DNA from: an uncultured Neisseriaceae bacterium
GTDB taxonomy: Bacteria; Pseudomonadota; Gammaproteobacteria; Burkholderiales; UBA11063
Direction: 5' to 3'
DNA: 36,181 nt
NCBI GenBank assembly: GCA_937952895.1
Contig: CALFYC010000078.1
Location: forward strand, 1 to 36,181
In this document: positions 7,734-15,897 of the stretch, in pieces
Position numbering within the stretch: the first letter of the stretch is position 1
How the letters are laid out: each line of letters begins with the position of its first letter
The notes under the pieces: generated by a model
Databases searched by the model: none
Seen by the model: the letters and a program-made list of their open reading frames with translations, nothing else
What the model was told of the DNA's origin: nothing
Position numbers and translations under genes: made by a program

Positions 7734-9371
7734 ATGGCAGCTAAAGAAGTAAAATTTGGAATTGATGCGCGCGATAAAATGGTGCGTGGAGTTAATGTTT
7801 TAGCCGATGCAGTAAAAGTTACCTTAGGTCCTAAAGGCCGTAATGTGGTATTAGAGCGCTCATTTGGTGCGCCTTTAATTACTAAAGATGGTGTTTCGGT
7901 AGCTAAAGAAATTGAATTAAAAGATAAATTCGAAAATATGGGTGCGCAAATGGTTAAGGAAGTTGCATCAAAAACTGCAGATATAGCAGGAGATGGAACA
8001 ACAACAGCAACTGTTTTAGCTCAAGCAATTGTTAAAGAAGGTATGAAATACGTTGCTGCTGGCATGAACCCAATGGATTTAAAACGTGGAATTGATAAAG
8101 CAGTTGAATTATTAGTTGAAGAATTGAAAAAAATTGCTAAACCATGTACTACTTCTAAAGAAATTGCTCAAGTAGGTTCAATTTCTGCAAATAGTGATAG
8201 CTCAATTGGTGATATTATTGCAACAGCTATGGCTAAAGTTGGTAAAGAAGGTGTAATTACTGTTGAAGATGGCAGTGGTTTAAATAATGAGTTGGATGTT
8301 GTAGAGGGTATGCAATTTGACCGTGGTTATTTATCACCATATTTCATCAATAATCCAGATAAACAACTAGCGATTTTAGAAAATCCATTTATCCTATTGT
8401 GTGATAAAAAAATATCAAATATTCGTGATTTATTACCAATTTTAGAGCAAATAGCTAAAGCTGGTCGTCCATTATTGATTATTGCTGAAGATGTGGAAGG
8501 AGAAGCTCTAGCTACATTGGTTGTAAATAATATGCGTGGTATTTTAAAAGCTTTTGCTGTAAAAGCTCCAGGGTTTGGTGATAGACGTAAAGCAATGCTT
8601 GAAGATATCGCGATTTTAACGGGTGGTACTGTTATTGCTGAAGAAGTTGGTTTATCGTTAGAGAAAGCTGAATTAACCATGTTAGGCCAAGCAAAACGTG
8701 TAGAAATTGGTAAAGAAAATACTACAATTATTGATGGTAATGCTGAGGCTGATGCGATAAAAAGCCGTGTAGATCTTATCCGTAAGCAAATTGAAGAAGC
8801 AACCTCAGACTATGATCGTGAAAAACTTCAAGAGCGTGTAGCTAAACTTGCAGGTGGTGTTGCAGTAATTAAAGTTGGTGCAGCAACTGAAGTTGAAATG
8901 AAAGAAAAGAAAGCGCGTGTTGAAGATGCATTACACGCAACAAGAGCTGCTGTTGAGGAAGGTGTTGTTGCTGGTGGTGGAGTTGCCTTAATTCGTGCGC
9001 GTTTAAGCATTGCTAACTTAAAAAGTGGCAATTCAGAACAAGATGCGGGAGTGCAAATTGTTATGAAAGCAATTGAATCACCATTACGTCAAATAGTAGC
9101 TAACTGTGGTGAAGAACCAAGTGTGGTAGTTAATAAAGTATCTGAAGGTAAAGGTGCATATGGTTACAATGCTGGAACTGGTGAATTTGGTGATTTAATC
9201 GAAATGGGTGTATTAGATCCAGCTAAAGTTACTCGTGCCGCATTACAACATGCAGCGTCAGTTGCGGGGTTAATGCTAACTACTGATTGCATGGTAGCTG
9301 AATTACCTAAGGAAGATGCTCCAGCAGCTCCAATGCCAGGAGGTATGGGCGGCATGGATGGAATGTATTAA
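7734..9371 (+). CDS. groEL: Chaperonin GroEL (Hsp60)
   Basis: A 545-residue chaperonin that assembles as two seven-membered rings and folds proteins with GroES. Diagnostic motifs include the ATP-binding TLGPKGRNVVLE and DGTTTATVLAQ, the apical-domain PYFINNP, and ATEVEMKEKKARVEDALHATRAA. The C-terminal tail is the typical Gly-Met repeat (GGMGGMDGMY). The equatorial and C-terminal sequence (VEEGVVAGGGVALIRAR, LMLTTDCMVAELP) is of betaproteobacterial, Neisseria-like type and is the main taxonomic pointer in this window. The ribosome site AGGAG repeats that of groES. The operon ends in a strong terminator. Confidence 0.99.
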   Translation: MAAKEVKFGIDARDKMVRGVNVLADAVKVTLGPKGRNVVLERSFGAPLITKDGVSVAKEIELKDKFENMGAQMVKEVASKTADIAGDGTTTATVLAQAIVKEGMKYVAAGMNPMDLKRGIDKAVELLVEELKKIAKPCTTSKEIAQVGSISANSDSSIGDIIATAMAKVGKEGVITVEDGSGLNNELDVVEGMQFDRGYLSPYFINNPDKQLAILENPFILLCDKKISNIRDLLPILEQIAKAGRPLLIIAEDVEGEALATLVVNNMRGILKAFAVKAPGFGDRRKAMLEDIAILTGGTVIAEEVGLSLEKAELTMLGQAKRVEIGKENTTIIDGNAEADAIKSRVDLIRKQIEEATSDYDREKLQERVAKLAGGVAVIKVGAATEVEMKEKKARVEDALHATRAAVEEGVVAGGGVALIRARLSIANLKSGNSEQDAGVQIVMKAIESPLRQIVANCGEEPSVVVNKVSEGKGAYGYNAGTGEFGDLIEMGVLDPAKVTRAALQHAASVAGLMLTTDCMVAELPKEDAPAAPMPGGMGGMDGMY

Positions 9372-9391
9372 TTTTAGTTTTTCTTTAGACC

Positions 9392-9426
9392 AAAGTCCTC
9401 GAAATTTAATTTCGGGGACTTTTTTT
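9392..9426 (+). terminator. groESL terminator
   Basis: A long stem (AAAGTCCTCGAAAT pairing with ATTTCGGGGACTTT, one G-T wobble, 3-base loop) is followed by a T-run to 9426. It lies 20 bases after the groEL stop. Confidence 0.92.
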
Positions 9427-9596
9427 ATAGGTTCATTAAAATATCTTAAATAATATTCAACTTATCTAAATTTGTTATGTTAGAAGGTATTAAAAAATTC
9501 CTTTTACCCCTAAATTATAAAATATTTGATTTAGGTTCTCAGCTTAATGCTGTCTTATTTCTAATCTATTCCTCGATTTTTGGTGTGTTAAAAATT

Positions 9597-9627
9597 TTCA
9601 CACAAGCTGTAAATTTTGTGATATACT
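9597..9627 (+). promoter_or_regulatory. Putative extended -10 promoter before the DUF333-like gene
   Basis: TGATATACT (9619-9627) is an extended -10 (TG-N-TATACT). A weak -35-like TTCACA starts at 9597 with a 19-base spacer. An imperfect inverted repeat (TCACACAA...TTTTGTGA) spans the same stretch. The remainder of 9427-9746 is AT-rich without a recognisable gene. Confidence 0.45.
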
Positions 9628-9746
9628 AATATTCTTACACCGTAATTTTATATTTATCAGGTTGTAATAATTAGGTTTGAAAAAAGTCTATGACTTTATT
9701 TCAAGAATATTGAAAAACTAAGCTAACAGTTCTTAAGGATTTTACT

Positions 9747-10313
9747 ATGAAAAGAAAGTCTTTTGTCTTATTAAATATATTGTTGGCATGTTCTTCATTA
9801 GTATATGCTGACAATGATGTTTCGTCTAACCCCAAAACTTGCGAGCAAGCTGGTGGTAAAGTTATAGAACTTCGTCCATTGTATGAGGCTCATACAGGTA
9901 TTGTATATGGAGCACCCAAAGAATTTTGTCAATTTAACAATCTTAGGAAGGGTGGGTTGAATGAAATTATGGGATTAGATGCATTTGAAGCTACCACACC
10001 TAATTTTGCAGAAACTTTTGTTAAAAAACTTAAAATTCTTCCTTTACAAAAATTACCAACGAAACCGTTTAATGACCCTGCACTTAATGTATGTTTAGAA
10101 TTAGGTGGCTCAGAAGTAGAGTTTACGATACCTGAGGGTGCTTTTGTAAATAATATGAATGCTCAAATGGATATGTGTGTTTTTGGTGATGGATCATCAA
10201 TTTCAGCATGGTCATTGGCTTATGCTGCACGGTTTCCATTGTTATCTAAATTAAGAAACAATCACAATTCAGAACCTTTAGATATATCAATTCCAAATAT
10301 AACTAGTAATTAG
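9747..10313 (+). CDS. Exported protein with DUF333-like (hemolysin-like) region
   Basis: A 188-residue exported protein. The N-terminus is a secretion signal: either a signal peptide cut after Ala21 (LVYA), or a marginal lipobox LLAC with Cys15. The C-terminal half (residues 109-157) matches the pattern of DUF333 domains: NxCxxxGG (Cys116), then CVFGDGSSISAWSL (Cys144). A second, more diverged copy sits at residues 28-64 (NPKTCEQAGGKV...CQF, Cys32 and Cys61), so the protein may be a tandem DUF333. Some relatives are labelled putative hemolysins without good evidence. Ribosome site AAGGA lies 8 bases before the ATG. It has its own promoter and terminator, so it is monocistronic. Molecular function is unknown. 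Confidence 0.72.
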   Translation: MKRKSFVLLNILLACSSLVYADNDVSSNPKTCEQAGGKVIELRPLYEAHTGIVYGAPKEFCQFNNLRKGGLNEIMGLDAFEATTPNFAETFVKKLKILPLQKLPTKPFNDPALNVCLELGGSEVEFTIPEGAFVNNMNAQMDMCVFGDGSSISAWSLAYAARFPLLSKLRNNHNSEPLDISIPNITSN

Positions 10314-10319
10314 TATTAA

Positions 10320-10346
10320 AAAAGAGTGGGGAAACCCCACTCTTTT
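10320..10346 (+). terminator. Intrinsic terminator of the DUF333-like gene
   Basis: A perfect stem AAAAGAGTGGGG / CCCCACTCTTTT with a 3-base AAA loop ends in a T-run seven bases after the stop codon. The symmetric A/T flanks could make it work on both strands. Confidence 0.93.
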
Positions 10347-10432
10347 ATTCAATACGCCTATATTTTTAATCATCAAGATATAATTTATAAAAGCATTAAT
10401 TATAACTATCCCCGAGTTCTTAAGTATAAATA

Positions 10433-10621
10433 TTACCCATATGTGGTAATTGATAGATAGTTTCCTTTGTTAGTTGGAGTGTCAGGAAGAACACCAATAC
10501 CACTTTTGTAACTCATATATTGGTATAAGATGCCTTGAATAGTTAAATATATATTTAGAAAAATATTTAGTATAGGTATTCCAAAAATTTCACTAAATTC
10601 ATCATTTAAATAAAAATTTGC
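10433..10621 (-). pseudogene. Possible 3' remnant of a minus-strand gene
   Basis: The reverse strand is open for 62 codons from 10621 to a TAA at 10433-10435, with no ribosome site and only an internal ATG (10514-10516). The last part reads plausibly as protein: MSYKSGIGVLPD and then a KGNYLSITTYG end. A GNY-x-S tail is also seen in the minus-strand fragment at the window end (36107-36181). It may be the leftover C-terminus of a gene whose body is lost, or a chance open stretch. It occupies much of the 371-base gap before bioC. Confidence 0.3.
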
Positions 10622-10637
10622 TTATTTAAAGCGTTGA

Positions 10638-10664
10638 TTTAAGATACAATTTAGGTATCTTAAA
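10638..10664 (+). promoter_or_regulatory. Palindrome enclosing a -10 element upstream of bioC
   Basis: TTTAAGATAC (10638-10647) and its exact complement GTATCTTAAA (10655-10664) are separated by seven bases. A -10-like TACAAT (10645-10650) lies across the left arm and loop. No good -35 is visible. The site ends 20 bases before the bioC ATG. It could be a repressor operator over the promoter or a leader hairpin. It does not look like a BirA site (TTGTAAACC/GGTTTACAA). Confidence 0.5.
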
Positions 10665-10684
10665 AATATTTTCTATGAGATTCA

Positions 10685-11524
10685 ATGAATATAGCTCAAT
10701 TAATGGATAAGAATGCATTGGCAATAAATCAATTGAAGTTGGTATATAGTGAAATTGCGCAAAGAATGTTAGAACGTTTAGATTATACTAGACTAAATCC
10801 AAAGATGATTTTAGATATAGGAAGTGGTTTAAATCTAGATGGGGTTAATTTAATTGGTAAATATCCAAAGGCTAAGCTAGTTCAATTAGATTGTTCACTT
10901 AATATGTTAAAACATTATAGTTTAGTTAAGAATAGCTTTTTAAAACGTGTATTAAAATATAGGCATCCAGCGTTGATTTGTGCAGATGCAAATCAACTAC
11001 CAATTACAAGTCAAACAATTGATCTAGTGTGGTCAAATTTAGTTTTGCCATATATCACTAATTATGAAAAATTCTTTAAGGAAATTAGGCGGATATTAAC
11101 TTTAGGTGGAGCATTTTTCATTAGTGGGCTTGGAGTAGATAGTTTAATTCAATTACGTGAGGTAGGCTTAAAAACTCATAATTTTCCAGACATGCATATA
11201 ATTGGCGATATTTTAGTAAAGCTTGGCTTTTCTGATCCGGTAACAGATGTTGAATATTTAACTTTAGAATATGATGATTTTAAACATCTATTGATGGAGA
11301 CAAAATTAGTAGGGTGTGGGAGTATTTTGAATACGACCCAGCAATATTTAAATAAAGATGCTTTTTTTGCATTAGAACAAAAATTTGCCAAATTAACCCA
11401 AAATGGAGCTATTCCTTTAACTTTAGAAATTTTTTATGCTCATGCGTGGAAAGATAAGGTTATAGTCGATTTGCCTCAAGATAAGCAAATAGTTCAATTT
11501 AAACCAAATATTAAAACGTCATAA
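10685..11524 (+). CDS. bioC: Malonyl-[ACP] O-methyltransferase (biotin synthesis)
   Basis: Methylates the free carboxyl of malonyl-ACP with S-adenosylmethionine, disguising it so that fatty-acid enzymes can build the pimeloyl precursor of biotin. A 279-residue class I methyltransferase: motif I MILDIGSG (Asp44, Gly46, Gly48), acidic end of strand 2 at Asp69 (LVQLDCS), motif II-like CADANQLPI, then LVWSNLVLPYI. BioC-type C-terminal signatures are FPDMHIIGDILVKLGFSDPV and LEIFYAHAWK. Motif I has SGLN where CGTG is usual. The ribosome site is weak. It stands alone, without other bio genes nearby, and its stop lies three bases from that of the convergent permease gene. Confidence 0.88.
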   Translation: MNIAQLMDKNALAINQLKLVYSEIAQRMLERLDYTRLNPKMILDIGSGLNLDGVNLIGKYPKAKLVQLDCSLNMLKHYSLVKNSFLKRVLKYRHPALICADANQLPITSQTIDLVWSNLVLPYITNYEKFFKEIRRILTLGGAFFISGLGVDSLIQLREVGLKTHNFPDMHIIGDILVKLGFSDPVTDVEYLTLEYDDFKHLLMETKLVGCGSILNTTQQYLNKDAFFALEQKFAKLTQNGAIPLTLEIFYAHAWKDKVIVDLPQDKQIVQFKPNIKTS

Positions 11525-11527
11525 ATA

Positions 11528-13045
11528 CTATTTATAATTTTCTTGTTTTAAAAGTAATATATAGCAAGTTGAAATTACCACGATAAAGGTGACTAAGAAA
11601 GTTTTTGAAGAAACTTGGCTGGCATCTTTCATTTCGGATAAAAACCCAATCACTACTAGATAAGCAAAGATTGTCCAAGCGGACATAATTTGGTTAAATA
11701 CTAATTTACCAAAGTATTTTTTGCTATTAAATATATAAATAGCAAAAATCGCTATTTCTAAGACTAAAGCAATAGTTAGTGCTTCGGTTCCACTATTTAT
11801 TAATAAATAAGAGATTAGATAAAAACAAGCAATACTCGCTATTTGACTGCTAGTTTTAATTAATTTATTACGTGGGTTACGACCTTTTAAGTTAAGTTTT
11901 GCAAAAGAAATAGGAATTGCAAGTGCGCCCAATAAGATAAATACAGATGATGCAATCATTATTTTATGCCAGTTATTAAAAAAGAATACCAAAAAGATAC
12001 TGAAGGCAATCGATGCAAATAAGGAGTTATGCGAGACATTATACTTGCGATGTAATTTACTAAATACTTTAGAAACTTGTTTATCATCAGCCATTCCATT
12101 TAGCATACGTGTGGCAACACCTGTATAGATGATCCCAGCACCAGCTGGGCTCAAAATTGCATCTGCATATAATGTTAGAGCAAGCCAGTTTAATCCTACT
12201 ATTTCAGCTAGTTGTGCTAGTGGAGAGGTGAAATTAAGGCTATGCCAACCATTAGCCACATTGGATGGGTTCATGGCACCAATAAAAGCAATTTGCAGAA
12301 AAATAAATACAATTAGAGAAAAAATAGTAGATAATGATAAAGCTAATGGTAATGTTTTTTTAGGGTTCTTTAATTCTTGGGCAAATGTTGTAACTAAATA
12401 AAAGCAAGAAAAAGTATAAAACATTCCACTAGTTATTATGGTAGTAAATATTTTATCTACGCCGTATGGGATCATTGTCCCTCTATAACTAGTAAAATTT
12501 TCAGGGTGGAATGCAACAATCATAATAGTTATTGAAGTAATAATTGGAACTACTAATTTAATTATAGTAATAATATTATTAACCCTAGTTAAAATTCGAA
12601 TACCTAAATAATTAATTATAGCGTAAATTATAATTAATATTATGGTAACTAGCATGCCATCACCACTTAAATTGCCGTTTTCATAAAATGTGGCAGTTAA
12701 TACTGGATATAAAGTGCTTACGTATTGAACTGTTGCAGTTGCTTCAGATGGAATTAACATGATCATTGTTAACCAATTAGTGGCAGCAATAACAAATCCA
12801 ATGGATGGATTATGACTAATATTTAATAATCTAGAAAATAATGACTTTGCTGGGTGCTTAATCGCTATGTCGATTAAGAGCAGTGATAATAGTAGATTTA
12901 AAATAGCACATAAAATCCATGAAAAGATCGCCCCAGGCCCAGCATCTTTAGCTGCATAATAACAAGCAAATAACCATCCACTGCCAATTACCGATCCAAC
13001 TCCTAGTGAAATTGCTGAGAATAAACTAGGTGATTTATTATTCAT
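11528..13045 (-). CDS. APC-superfamily amino-acid permease
   Basis: A 505-residue inner-membrane protein with about 12 or more hydrophobic segments. The N-terminal GVGSVIGSGWLFACYYAA motif with AGPGAIFSW corresponds to the unwound TM1 substrate-binding motif (G-[ST]-x-I-G-x-G) and following TM2 of APC transporters. It is probably an amino-acid/proton symporter or exchanger; the substrate is not evident. A good ribosome site (GGAG, 6 bases before the ATG) is present. It lies 48 bases downstream of another APC permease on the same strand, probably in one operon, and converges on bioC with a three-base gap and no visible terminator. Confidence 0.88.
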   Translation of the reverse strand: MNNKSPSLFSAISLGVGSVIGSGWLFACYYAAKDAGPGAIFSWILCAILNLLLSLLLIDIAIKHPAKSLFSRLLNISHNPSIGFVIAATNWLTMIMLIPSEATATVQYVSTLYPVLTATFYENGNLSGDGMLVTIILIIIYAIINYLGIRILTRVNNIITIIKLVVPIITSITIMIVAFHPENFTSYRGTMIPYGVDKIFTTIITSGMFYTFSCFYLVTTFAQELKNPKKTLPLALSLSTIFSLIVFIFLQIAFIGAMNPSNVANGWHSLNFTSPLAQLAEIVGLNWLALTLYADAILSPAGAGIIYTGVATRMLNGMADDKQVSKVFSKLHRKYNVSHNSLFASIAFSIFLVFFFNNWHKIMIASSVFILLGALAIPISFAKLNLKGRNPRNKLIKTSSQIASIACFYLISYLLINSGTEALTIALVLEIAIFAIYIFNSKKYFGKLVFNQIMSAWTIFAYLVVIGFLSEMKDASQVSSKTFLVTFIVVISTCYILLLKQENYK

Positions 13046-13093
13046 TGTAACTCCATTACGATTTCTATAAATAAATCCAATTCATAGCTAAAA

Positions 13094-14461
13094 TTATCCA
13101 ACTGAATTCTTTCGAATTAATTTATAATAAAGCATAAATATGATAAATAAGATTAATGAACCATAAGCATCAAATAATCCACTCACTGAAAAACTGCTCC
13201 ACAAACTATAACCCTGACCTAAGATAATGATAGCAATGAAAATCATTGAAAAAATTGGGCCAAATGGAAAACAAACTGCTTTATAGGATAAACTATTTAC
13301 ATCTTGAACATGGTTTTTCCTAAAATAATAGTGGCTAAGTGCAATCCCAAACCAGGCAATAAATCCACATGAAGAAGAAATATTTAATAATTTAGTAAAT
13401 AAGACACCATTACTTATAAATGATGATAAAAATACGATCGAGCCAATAATACCTGTTGCAATTAGAGCGTTAATCGGTAAACCATAACTAGTTACTTTAG
13501 AAAATAGTTTAGGAGCTTGGCCAACTTTTGACATATACCAAAGGGTTCTAGTTGAAGAGTACATACTTGCATTAGCTGCTGATAAAATTGCAATAAGAAT
13601 CACAAAATTAAGTATATTTGCGGCAATTCCATTTCGAATATAATGAGAAAAAACCAGGGTAAATGGGCTAGCTAAAATATTATCTTGAATTGCGAGCTTA
13701 GGATTATTAAAGGGGATTAATAAGCTAATTACTAATGTGGCAAGAATATAAAATAGAATTAAGCGCCAAAACACATTTTTGACTGCGCGAGGTATGCTTT
13801 TTTCGGGATTTTTGGCTTCTCCAGATGCAACACCAATCAATTCGGAACCTTGAAAAGAAAATCCTGCAGCTAAAAAAACTGCAAAAAATCCAGCTAATCC
13901 ACTATGAAATGGTGCATCAGCAATAACAAAGTTATGGAACCCAAAATTAGGTTCACCTAACGCTAAAATGCTTCCTAAAATAATGAAGATAATAATTACC
14001 GCAACTTTTAAGATTGACATTAAATATTCTACTTCACCAAAAATGCGAACAGAAAATAAGTTTAAAATTAAAATTGCAAAAAAGAATACTAAAGAAAATA
14101 TGAAGTCGGAACCATGTGGAAACCAAAATTTCATTACAATTACTGAAGCAGATATTTCGGCAGCTATAGTAATTGCCCAATTAAACCAATAATTTAAGCC
14201 CATTGCATAACCAAATGGGGCATTAACAAATAAAGTAGAATATTCACAAAATGTGCCAGTAGATGGCTTAAATACGGATAATTCACCCAAACTTGTAATC
14301 AAAAAAAATACCATGATTGAAATTAATAGGTAAGCAAGGATTGCACCACCTGGGCCAGCAACACTGATAGCATAACCACTGGCTAAGAATATACCTGTGC
14401 CAATTGAGCCACCTAAAGCAATCATGTTAAGGTGCCTAGTATCAAGTCTTTTTGCGAGCAT
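13094..14461 (-). CDS. Amino-acid permease, LysP-like (APC superfamily, AAT type)
   Basis: A 455-residue permease with about 12 membrane segments. The N-terminus closely follows E. coli LysP: RHLNMIALGGSIGTGIF, AGPGGAILAYLLI, FFLITSLGEL, then ALGLNYW-like GLNYWFNWAITIA and VMKFWFP. Uptake of lysine or another cationic/aromatic amino acid by proton symport is the likely role, but the substrate is inferred. Ribosome site AAGGAT lies 9 bases before the ATG. It is the first gene of a minus-strand pair with the second APC permease, served by an extended -10 promoter at about 14494. Confidence 0.9.
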   Translation of the reverse strand: MLAKRLDTRHLNMIALGGSIGTGIFLASGYAISVAGPGGAILAYLLISIMVFFLITSLGELSVFKPSTGTFCEYSTLFVNAPFGYAMGLNYWFNWAITIAAEISASVIVMKFWFPHGSDFIFSLVFFFAILILNLFSVRIFGEVEYLMSILKVAVIIIFIILGSILALGEPNFGFHNFVIADAPFHSGLAGFFAVFLAAGFSFQGSELIGVASGEAKNPEKSIPRAVKNVFWRLILFYILATLVISLLIPFNNPKLAIQDNILASPFTLVFSHYIRNGIAANILNFVILIAILSAANASMYSSTRTLWYMSKVGQAPKLFSKVTSYGLPINALIATGIIGSIVFLSSFISNGVLFTKLLNISSSCGFIAWFGIALSHYYFRKNHVQDVNSLSYKAVCFPFGPIFSMIFIAIIILGQGYSLWSSFSVSGLFDAYGSLILFIIFMLYYKLIRKNSVG

Positions 14462-14493
14462 TTACAATTATCCTTAAAGCGAATGAGCCTCAA

Positions 14494-14524
14494 ATTGTAG
14501 CATAGAATTTGTGTTATTTGTAAA
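14494..14524 (-). promoter_or_regulatory. Promoter of the permease pair
   Basis: On the reverse strand an extended -10, TGCTACAAT (14494-14502), is preceded by TTTACA (14519-14524) at a 19-base spacing. The same TGCTACAAT occurs in the dapE promoter. Transcription would start about 25 bases before the permease start codon. Confidence 0.6.
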
Positions 14525-14555
14525 ACAATCAATCCATACAAACATGATAAACTAT

Positions 14556-14585
14556 TTGTAATTATTGTAACTTTAGTTTTATAAT
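14556..14585 (+). promoter_or_regulatory. Promoter of the Ntn-hydrolase gene
   Basis: TTGTAA (14556-14561), an 18-base spacer and a consensus TATAAT (14580-14585) point to transcription starting near 14592. This rules out the TTG at 14585 as the start codon and supports the ATG at 14615. Confidence 0.6.
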
Positions 14586-14614
14586 TGTGTCCTAAAATTA
14601 ATAAAGTTTCATAT

Positions 14615-15529
14615 ATGCAAATAACAATGTTTAGGCTCCTGGTAGCTGGAATTTTAATGTCAACTATAAGTTACAGTCTGGCTTGTACTACATTTGCTAT
14701 TCCAACAGATAAAAATATTTATATTGGTAAAACTCGCGATATGTATCCTGATATTCAAGCAATTGAAGTTGTGGTCCCCAAAAATCAGGATTACAAATAT
14801 ATTGCACTAGTATCTAAAATGCAATCATTCTTAGGTTATTCCTTTGAAAGTAAGTGGGTGGTTCGTAGTGGAATTAATCAAAATAATCTTGCTATTGTGA
14901 ATATGTTTGGAGCTAATTTAGTTAAGCAACAAGATAAAAGTATTCAGATGCGTTATGATGATGGTGACGATTTTATGACTTATGTTTTAACTAAATATAA
15001 AACTGTCGATAGCGTAATTAAAGATTTGCCGATGATTGTTAAAAGATATAATTATCCAGAATTTTATACAATAGCTGATAATAAAAGTGTTGCATATATT
15101 GAAGTTGCGGATAATAATCAATTTAAAGTTAAATATAGCACGGATAAAAGTTTAGTGCATACCAATCATTATTTAATTGATCAAAAGATTAATGGTGTGG
15201 CAATTACAGAATCCACAAGCTCAATGATGAGATTTAAGCGTATGACGGAGCTTTTAAATTCAACGAATAATTATAGTATTACTCAGCTTGAATCTTTTAT
15301 GAGTGATCATAAAGCAGGGGATAATACCAGTATTTTGCGTATTGGCTCACCAGTTACGGATCCAAGTAGTCCAAGAACATTGGCTCATTTTATTGCTGAG
15401 ATTCCTAAAAATGATAATCCAGCAACGGTTTATATTCGCTTAATTACGACAAATCAACAATTTACATTAGTTTTAGACAGTAGATTTTGGAAGAGTTTTA
15501 ATAAGAGTAAAGTTATTAGTTTTTCATAA
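14615..15529 (+). CDS. Secreted Ntn-type amide hydrolase (choloylglycine hydrolase / C45-like)
   Basis: From the ATG at 14615 the protein has 304 residues and begins with a signal peptide ending SYSLA just before Cys. The mature N-terminus would be CTTFAIP, placing the catalytic cysteine of the linear-amide C-N hydrolase (Ntn) fold at position 1, followed by an Arg-Asp pair 17-18 residues later (GKTRDM), as in bile-salt hydrolases and penicillin V acylases. GINQNNLAIVNMFG and HTNHYL probably carry the oxyanion and structural Asn residues. It would cleave or transfer acyl groups on amides such as N-acyl amino acids, acyl-homoserine lactones, bile-salt or beta-lactam side chains; the substrate is unknown. 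The longer TTG start at 14585 is rejected because it sits on the -10. The ribosome site is weak. Confidence 0.8.
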   Translation: MQITMFRLLVAGILMSTISYSLACTTFAIPTDKNIYIGKTRDMYPDIQAIEVVVPKNQDYKYIALVSKMQSFLGYSFESKWVVRSGINQNNLAIVNMFGANLVKQQDKSIQMRYDDGDDFMTYVLTKYKTVDSVIKDLPMIVKRYNYPEFYTIADNKSVAYIEVADNNQFKVKYSTDKSLVHTNHYLIDQKINGVAITESTSSMMRFKRMTELLNSTNNYSITQLESFMSDHKAGDNTSILRIGSPVTDPSSPRTLAHFIAEIPKNDNPATVYIRLITTNQQFTLVLDSRFWKSFNKSKVISFS

Positions 15530-15897
15530 GATACTAGGTTTTATAGAATTTTTAAGCAGAAATAAGTGTCTTGATTTTGAAGTATACTATGTTTGGTGCA
15601 CCCTAGAACTGAATAAGCTACAAATTAATTTTTAATCGCTGAGTTATTTTTTCATTACACAAATCTTCACATCTTCACAAATTAAAATGGCAATGGTCAC
15701 GATAAATTAAACCTTAGCGATGGTGGCAACAAATAGCTAATTTTGGTGCAATGAATAAGTTGTTACCTTTATTGGTTCTAGCTTAATTAATAGCATTAAT
15801 TAAACTATTTTTATTACTTTCTATATCCCCAATGGTTGATTTAAATTTAAAAGGTACTATTTAAAATGACATTGATGAACTCGTTCTGCAAATAGCA
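15530..15897. other. Gene-free interval with repeats and hairpins
   Basis: No open frame of note is present. Visible structure: a tandem octamer ATCTTCAC twice (15663-15678); a shared TTTGGTGCA with a nearby GAATAAG at 15592-15600 and 15742-15750; a 9-bp stem with two wobbles (15722-15730 with 15759-15767, 28-base loop); and a perfect 9-bp AT-only hairpin (TTAATTAAT/ATTAATTAA, 15783-15803) followed by a T-rich stretch. A small RNA or a decayed element are both possible; neither is established. Confidence 0.4.

Noticed and set aside
8327..9355. Several antisense frames inside groEL
   Set aside because: They are shadows of a strongly conserved gene with regular codon structure; similar antisense frames occur in purL, relA and ftsW and were also discarded.
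14585..14614. Ten-residue N-terminal extension of the Ntn hydrolase from a TTG start
   Set aside because: The TTG lies on the TATAAT -10 element. Starting at the ATG at 14615 gives a standard signal peptide.
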